64,000 nucleotides of DNA from Norana najaformis (lineage: Eukaryota; Annelida; Clitellata; Crassiclitellata; Hormogastridae), in contig OZ029916.1 in the NCBI GenBank assembly GCA_964023275.1, positions 21,459,389-21,523,388 of the forward strand, written 5' to 3'. The first letter of the stretch is position 1. Each line of letters opens with the position of its first letter. Positions 63,001 to 64,000 of the stretch are shown here, piece after piece. The translations under genes were made by a program, and so were the position numbers. The notes beneath the pieces were generated by a model. It worked only from the letters and a program-made list of their open reading frames with translations, did no database searches and was not told the origin of the DNA.

Positions 63001-63445
63001 ACTTTTTGATGATGGCCAGAGAGTCTACAGGGGAGAGGCACTGATTCTTGGGGTAAGAGAACAAGGCATGCCTCCTGAAGTCTGTTGATGATATAGACAA
63101 TTACCTAACCTTTCTGTACCTTACCTTATTATCTCACCTTACATTACCTTACCTTACTTTACCTTATCTTAATTTCCTTGTCTTATTCACATTCTGTCAT
63201 TTAAAATTGAATATTTGTACATTTCTGAAACTATTTAAAATAAATCTGTTTTGGTGTTTTCAATATTTTAGGGTGAGAATTTAAATCTTGCCTGCACTCC
63301 TTCTGAAGTTATGGTATTTATTGGTGAAGAGTTGTGCCGAGTAAACTCACTTGATGCCAACACCCTTTACTGTACACCCCCAGTTAACCAGCCACCAGCC
63401 TTAGACTCCTCTGGCTTGAGGAGTGGAGGTCGACCAATTGTTAAG
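45669..63445 (+). CDS. Plexin-B-type semaphorin receptor, extracellular part (19 exons, 3' end beyond window)
   Basis: Plexins are single-pass cell-surface receptors for semaphorins. Ligand binds the Sema propeller outside the cell and the cytoplasmic GAP acts on small GTPases in axon guidance and cell migration. Nineteen exons join in one reading frame (1,189 codons). In order: signal peptide (about 1-22), Sema (about 30-495), PSI1 (about 500-537), IPT1 (538-625), PSI2 (about 626-664), IPT2 (665-765), PSI3 (about 766-822), IPT3 (823-907), IPT4 (908-995), IPT5 (about 996-1105) and the start of IPT6. Diagnostic strings include [31 protein letters not shown] and [19 protein letters not shown]1, PSI2 (WGCHWC), the IPT5 start (SFASGGR) and IPT6 (GENLNL, LYCTPP) resemble vertebrate B plexins, with some likeness to D, more than A plexins. 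That is from memory, not an alignment. The transmembrane and GAP regions are missing because the window ends. Exon joins are inferred from phase, splice sites and homology. Confidence 0.95.
47330..47412 (+). repeat. SINE 3' body fragment in plexin intron 1
   Basis: caaccatcaactgatgccct, then tatggtaatggcactacaga and a ttagtttagatcaga tail. Similar bodies lie at 9812-9875 and 14230-14305. Confidence 0.55.
47893..48078 (+). CDS. Plexin coding exon 2: Sema domain
   Basis: Residues 387-448, phase 0 at both ends. The acceptor is gtgtattcacag and the donor gtttct. Encodes [20 protein letters not shown] and [14 protein letters not shown], matching the plexin 'yCG ... FlGt.dG.L.KV' strand pair. The preceding intron is 1,066 bp. 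Confidence 0.95.
48701..48829 (+). CDS. Plexin coding exon 3: Sema domain, last blade
   Basis: Residues 449-491, phase 0 at both ends. The acceptor is aaacttgtag and the donor gtttga. Encodes [12 protein letters not shown] and the strand [17 protein letters not shown], which in plexins leads straight into the first PSI domain. Confidence 0.95.
49185..49285 (+). CDS. Plexin coding exon 4: end of Sema and first half of PSI1
   Basis: Residues 492 to about 525, with two bases left over (donor gtaagc). Encodes [18 protein letters not shown] followed by [12 protein letters not shown]. The spacing of the five cysteines and the DPYCGWC core are the plexin PSI signature. A 2,698-bp intron follows, full of CT repeats, (TA)n and an 84-bp minisatellite. 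Confidence 0.96.
49421..49645. repeat. CT-rich microsatellite, plexin intron 4
   Basis: Long (tctctgtctc)n tract. It generates spurious Ser/Leu or Arg/Glu-rich frames on both strands. Confidence 0.95.
50165..50292 (+). mobile_element. tRNA-like SINE fragment in plexin intron 4
   Basis: ggcactgttactggttacta followed at B-box distance by gggttcagatcctggtgtg, then a short body with cactgtcatgccattcagcc. It does not fold as a normal tRNA. Confidence 0.4.
50953..51054. repeat. (TA)n microsatellite, plexin intron 4
   Basis: About 100 bp of alternating TA with taatataa interruptions. Confidence 0.97.
51149..51245 (+). repeat. Dispersed repeat family R6, copy 2, in plexin intron 4
   Basis: gtacttgtttagatcagata, gagcttttgcgaggtactta and a decayed atatatta tail, as in 24248-24345. 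Confidence 0.5.
51423..51842. repeat. 84-bp minisatellite, five copies, plexin intron 4
   Basis: The period is exactly 84 bp, starting tccgtagaagtgttcaggtc. Units differ at one or two sites (cttggagcc against cttgcagcc). The minus strand stays open throughout because 84 is a multiple of three. Confidence 0.95.
51984..52020 (+). CDS. Plexin coding exon 5: probable 37-nt microexon, rest of PSI1
   Basis: A pyrimidine tract ending in tgccatgccag precedes one base that completes the split Arg codon of exon 4, then [12 protein letters not shown], then a gtaaaa donor. It enters and leaves in exactly the phases that exons 4 and 6 require. The Trp fits the W of plexin PSI domains, and the join to exon 6 gives SWQI then [11 protein letters not shown], as expected. 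It supplies only one cysteine where B plexins usually have about three, so a different or additional small exon in the large intron remains possible. Confidence 0.55.
52969..53137 (+). CDS. Plexin coding exon 6: IPT1, first part
   Basis: Begins phase 0 after gattgcag and ends with one base left over before gtgcat. Encodes [23 protein letters not shown] and [12 protein letters not shown]. This matches the B-plexin pattern 'LPPL ... C.FG ... V.C..P' of the first IPT domain. Confidence 0.92.
53189..53476. repeat. 24-bp minisatellite, 12 copies, plexin intron 6
   Basis: The unit gtttgttacctttgcatttc plus ttaa, with g/a and minor variants, runs for exactly 288 bp and leaves all plus-strand frames open by periodicity. 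Confidence 0.95.
53803..53899 (+). CDS. Plexin coding exon 7: end of IPT1
   Basis: Completes the split codon of exon 6 to read [14 protein letters not shown], then [13 protein letters not shown]. The 'F.F/YNC' motif closes IPT1 and opens PSI2 in plexins. The acceptor is tttaaactag and the donor gtatgt, with two bases left over. Confidence 0.93.
54325..54435. repeat. 24-bp minisatellite, four and a half copies, plexin intron 7
   Basis: The unit gattgtctcattggtttctt plus cgtt repeats at 54325, 54349, 54373 and 54397, inside a longer gattgatt-rich tract starting about 54190. Confidence 0.9.
54601..54715 (+). CDS. Plexin coding exon 8: PSI2
   Basis: Completes a split Ser codon and encodes [20 protein letters not shown] followed by SQSDELTKC. 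The C..C, W.C.WC and C....C spacing is that of plexin PSI2. The WGCHWC core is close to the vertebrate plexin-B1 form. The acceptor is gattggtag and the donor gtaggc, ending in phase 0. Confidence 0.95.
54769..54865 (+). repeat. Dispersed repeat family R5, copy 2, in plexin intron 8
   Basis: gacaatttatatagcaccat, tagcaagctgcttctg and ctttgtaatgtcagt, directly upstream of an R3 copy. Confidence 0.55.
54937..55078 (+). repeat. Dispersed repeat family R3, copy 4, in plexin intron 8
   Basis: aatgtaaatgtacgc, taacgaccgtatggccttga, gagatccttcaccactgct and cacgctatttaaggtccc, in the family order. Confidence 0.7.
55563..55664 (+). CDS. Plexin coding exon 9: start of IPT2
   Basis: 34 codons, phase 0 at both ends. 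The acceptor is tctcttttacag and the donor gtagga. Encodes [15 protein letters not shown] and [13 protein letters not shown]. The CPQL and downstream 'I.L.....LP' pattern is the A strand of plexin IPT2. Confidence 0.9.
56437..56473 (+). pseudogene. 37-nt direct fragment of the PSI3 exon in intron 9
   Basis: Matches exon 12 positions 58006-58042 with three substitutions and reads [12 protein letters not shown] in the same frame as the real exon ([12 protein letters not shown]). Flanking sequence does not match and a stop follows shortly. Part of the match resembles a tRNA B-box in reverse orientation, so descent from a repeat is an alternative. The length and frame agreement favour an exon-derived fragment. 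Confidence 0.6.
56565..56690 (-). mobile_element. SINE-like copy in plexin intron 9, reverse orientation
   Basis: On the minus strand, gcaggttcaaggctctcc is followed after about 40 bases by agcaccatcaactgatgc. This is the head-to-body layout of the 20.2-kb SINE, more diverged. Confidence 0.45.
56822..56876. repeat. Short tandem repeat of 18-19 bp, three copies, plexin intron 9
   Basis: acttctgtctgtagcaaac is repeated almost exactly. Confidence 0.85.
56983..57087 (+). CDS. Plexin coding exon 10: IPT2, middle
   Basis: 35 codons, phase 0 at both ends. The acceptor is atatttttag; the donor gttaaa is weaker than usual but is needed for the frame. Encodes [12 protein letters not shown] and [12 protein letters not shown], matching the plexin 'GY.C......V.C' IPT2 pattern. 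Confidence 0.88.
57586..57679 (+). CDS. Plexin coding exon 11: IPT2, last strands
   Basis: Starts phase 0 after tcctttgcag and leaves one base before gtagct. Encodes [20 protein letters not shown] then [11 protein letters not shown]. In plexins this segment reads 'YSYE ... V.V.W.g.f.iD' before the YKC of PSI3. Confidence 0.92.
57896..58068 (+). CDS. Plexin coding exon 12: PSI3
   Basis: Begins after gttctgacag, completes a Val codon and encodes [31 protein letters not shown] and [10 protein letters not shown]. The cysteine spacing and WC core identify the third PSI domain. The donor is gtgagt, phase 0. The 3' half (57970-58060) is duplicated in inverted orientation inside the next intron (58173-58263), and a 37-nt piece also occurs at 56437-56473. 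Confidence 0.95.
58173..58263 (-). pseudogene. Inverted partial copy of the plexin PSI3 exon inside intron 12
   Basis: The reverse complement matches exon 12 positions 57970-58060 over 91 bp with no indels and seven substitutions (about 92 percent). Boundaries are sharp on both sides. Read on the minus strand, the copy still has an open frame, but five residues change, including two of the PSI cysteines (Cys to Ser and Cys to Tyr), and only one substitution is silent. It therefore looks like an unconstrained copy. No splice acceptor is evident around it on the minus strand. A 112-nt spacer, containing the exon 12 donor, separates the two arms. Confidence 0.92.
58460..58611 (+). CDS. Plexin coding exon 13: IPT3, first part
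   Basis: Starts phase 0 after gaatttcag and leaves two bases before gtcagt. Encodes [20 protein letters not shown] (the classical IPT/TIG 'P..Gp..GGT..ti.G.nLG' opening), then [17 protein letters not shown]. This is the best-conserved IPT start in the gene. Confidence 0.95.
59300..59402 (+). CDS. Plexin coding exon 14: IPT3, last part
   Basis: Found by phase: one base completes the split Arg codon, then [23 protein letters not shown] and ETEFKYQ follow before gtaact. This fits the plexin pattern 'IVC.tgp ... v.v ... F.YQ' and leads in phase 0 to KPDVVSV of exon 15. The acceptor is ctttgttcag. Confidence 0.9.
59600..60060 (-). mobile_element. LINE 3' ORF remnant in plexin intron 14
   Basis: The minus strand reads KAFEMWI, LAKISW and [14 protein letters not shown]-like pieces, then [20 protein letters not shown] and [20 protein letters not shown]. 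This is the C-terminal tail of a non-LTR retrotransposon ORF2. It is carried antisense within the plexin intron and has frame breaks and stops. Confidence 0.7.
60475..60611 (+). CDS. Plexin coding exon 15: IPT4, first part
   Basis: Encodes [20 protein letters not shown], then [11 protein letters not shown] and FDFIPCKLD. The GP.AGGT and G..L.TGG elements match B-plexin IPT4. I place the acceptor at ttgtgtttgag. The open frame runs further upstream, so the 5' edge is the least certain part. The donor is gtcagt with two bases left over. Confidence 0.88.
61315..61485 (+). CDS. Plexin coding exon 16: IPT4 end and IPT5 start
   Basis: After a strong tract (cttttatttttttaaag), one base completes an Arg codon. 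Then come [12 protein letters not shown] (the 'I.C.T.P' strand), [12 protein letters not shown] and [19 protein letters not shown]. The 'F.Y..nP.i....P..SF.sGG' link to IPT5 is strongly plexin-like. The frame into exon 17 needs the donor at gccag followed by gcaggt, which makes this a GC-AG intron. Confidence 0.9.
61888..61984 (+). CDS. Plexin coding exon 17: IPT5, first strands
   Basis: The first base completes AGT (Ser) with the two bases left from exon 16, giving SFA then [14 protein letters not shown], as in B and D plexins. It continues [16 protein letters not shown] and ends phase 0 at gtaagc. The acceptor is aattctttag. Confidence 0.92.
62214..62308. repeat. 16-bp minisatellite, about six copies, plexin intron 17
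   Basis: The unit gttgctcaaaacatta recurs with a few substitutions (gctccaaacttta, ttactcaaaac). Confidence 0.9.
62786..63052 (+). CDS. Plexin coding exon 18: IPT5 end and IPT6 start
   Basis: 89 codons, phase 0 at both ends. The acceptor is gatgtttttag and the donor gtaaga. Encodes [24 protein letters not shown] and [15 protein letters not shown], ending with EALILG. This matches the plexin 'C.vnsstLtC.sP ... v.f.lD.v ... y.pdP.f' run between IPT5 and IPT6. Confidence 0.94.
63272..63445 (+). CDS. Plexin coding exon 19: IPT6, first part
   Basis: 58 codons, phase 0 at both ends. The acceptor is caatattttag and the donor gttggt. Continues ILG with [36 protein letters not shown] and GRPIVK. The 'GENL.L....EV...IG...C.V..L....LYC.PP' run is close to vertebrate B plexins. 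The next expected strands (V.vGn..y.lG) are not found before 64000, so the next exon lies outside. Confidence 0.93.
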
Positions 63446-64000
63446 GTTGGTATCTTATATTTCTAGTTTCTTCTGTGCACTTAACTGCAAATGTTTAAGA
63501 TTTTGACTGGTTTATTGCAATTCACATTCTTAAATTATTTTTATTACAAGCATTAGTTGGTGCAAAACAGATATTTGGTTAAACATATGAATAATTTGTA
63601 TAATGAAATCTTTTTTATTGTGCATTTTAAGAGGTTTTCAGCCAGCAAGCTTTGTGTTCCTGCCTTGAGTCATTCCACTGACTGTGTTGATCTCCTTGTT
63701 CCTCATTTCAACTGCATTCTGTTCAGCTGCAATTACTTTAAATATACTTGCAGTTCAGGTCAACTGATTGCCTACCTCTGATCATGACAAAAATAAACAC
63801 TGTTCTGGTAAAGAAAGTAGTTATAAGACTCGATTAGATTAGTCCTGTGAGCTGTGTATACAGATATGTACATTATACCTCCGTCATACGTTAGGGACTT
63901 CTGAACTTTAGTTTCTTCGGTCCAAGGCCGTGGTTCTCTCCGGTCAGCTGTCCATGGTTGCCTCACTGTCCCTCGTTTGTGTACTTCTACTTAGCACAGA
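63446..64000 (+). other. Plexin intron 19, open at window end
   Basis: Starts at a gttggt donor. No continuation of the IPT6 strands, transmembrane segment or acceptor followed by plexin-like sequence was found before the edge. Confidence 0.7.

Overview
The window is animal (metazoan) nuclear DNA. It has spliced coding exons with GT-AG introns, many microsatellites and minisatellites, tRNA-derived SINE-like repeats, decayed LINE 3' ends and an inverted-repeat DNA element. The one gene I can identify with certainty is a plexin of the B type. No vertebrate-specific feature is visible, so an invertebrate bilaterian is likely; the phylum cannot be fixed from this sequence alone.

Positions 1 to about 45,600 hold no convincing protein-coding exon. 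This stretch carries dispersed repeats (a tRNA-headed SINE family, an unnamed 'gcgaccgtatggcc' family, several paired unclassified repeats), LINE remnants, a TIR-bounded element at 29,085-30,418 with a decayed ORF, a TA-flanked MITE at 30,707-31,273, a nearly homogeneous 44-bp satellite at 38,412-38,898 and a much older diverged tandem array near 15.7-16.0 kb. Between the repeats lie unique segments that keep CpG dinucleotides. They may be regulatory. One of them (40,680-40,910) ends in a good splice donor and could be the non-coding first exon or promoter of the plexin gene.

Positions 45,619-63,445 hold nineteen exons of the plexin gene on the plus strand, with 1,189 codons visible. I joined them by reading phase, splice sites and recall of plexin family sequences. 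The order is signal peptide, Sema domain, PSI1, IPT1, PSI2, IPT2, PSI3, IPT3, IPT4, IPT5 and the start of IPT6. The rest of IPT6, the transmembrane helix and the cytoplasmic GAP/Rho-binding region lie beyond the right edge. Features of note are a probable 37-nt microexon in PSI1, one GC-AG intron, three intronic minisatellites whose periods are multiples of three, and a 91-bp inverted copy of the PSI3 exon in the following intron, plus a 37-nt direct fragment of the same exon upstream. The inverted copy would pair with the exon in the pre-mRNA and is the most interesting structure in the window.
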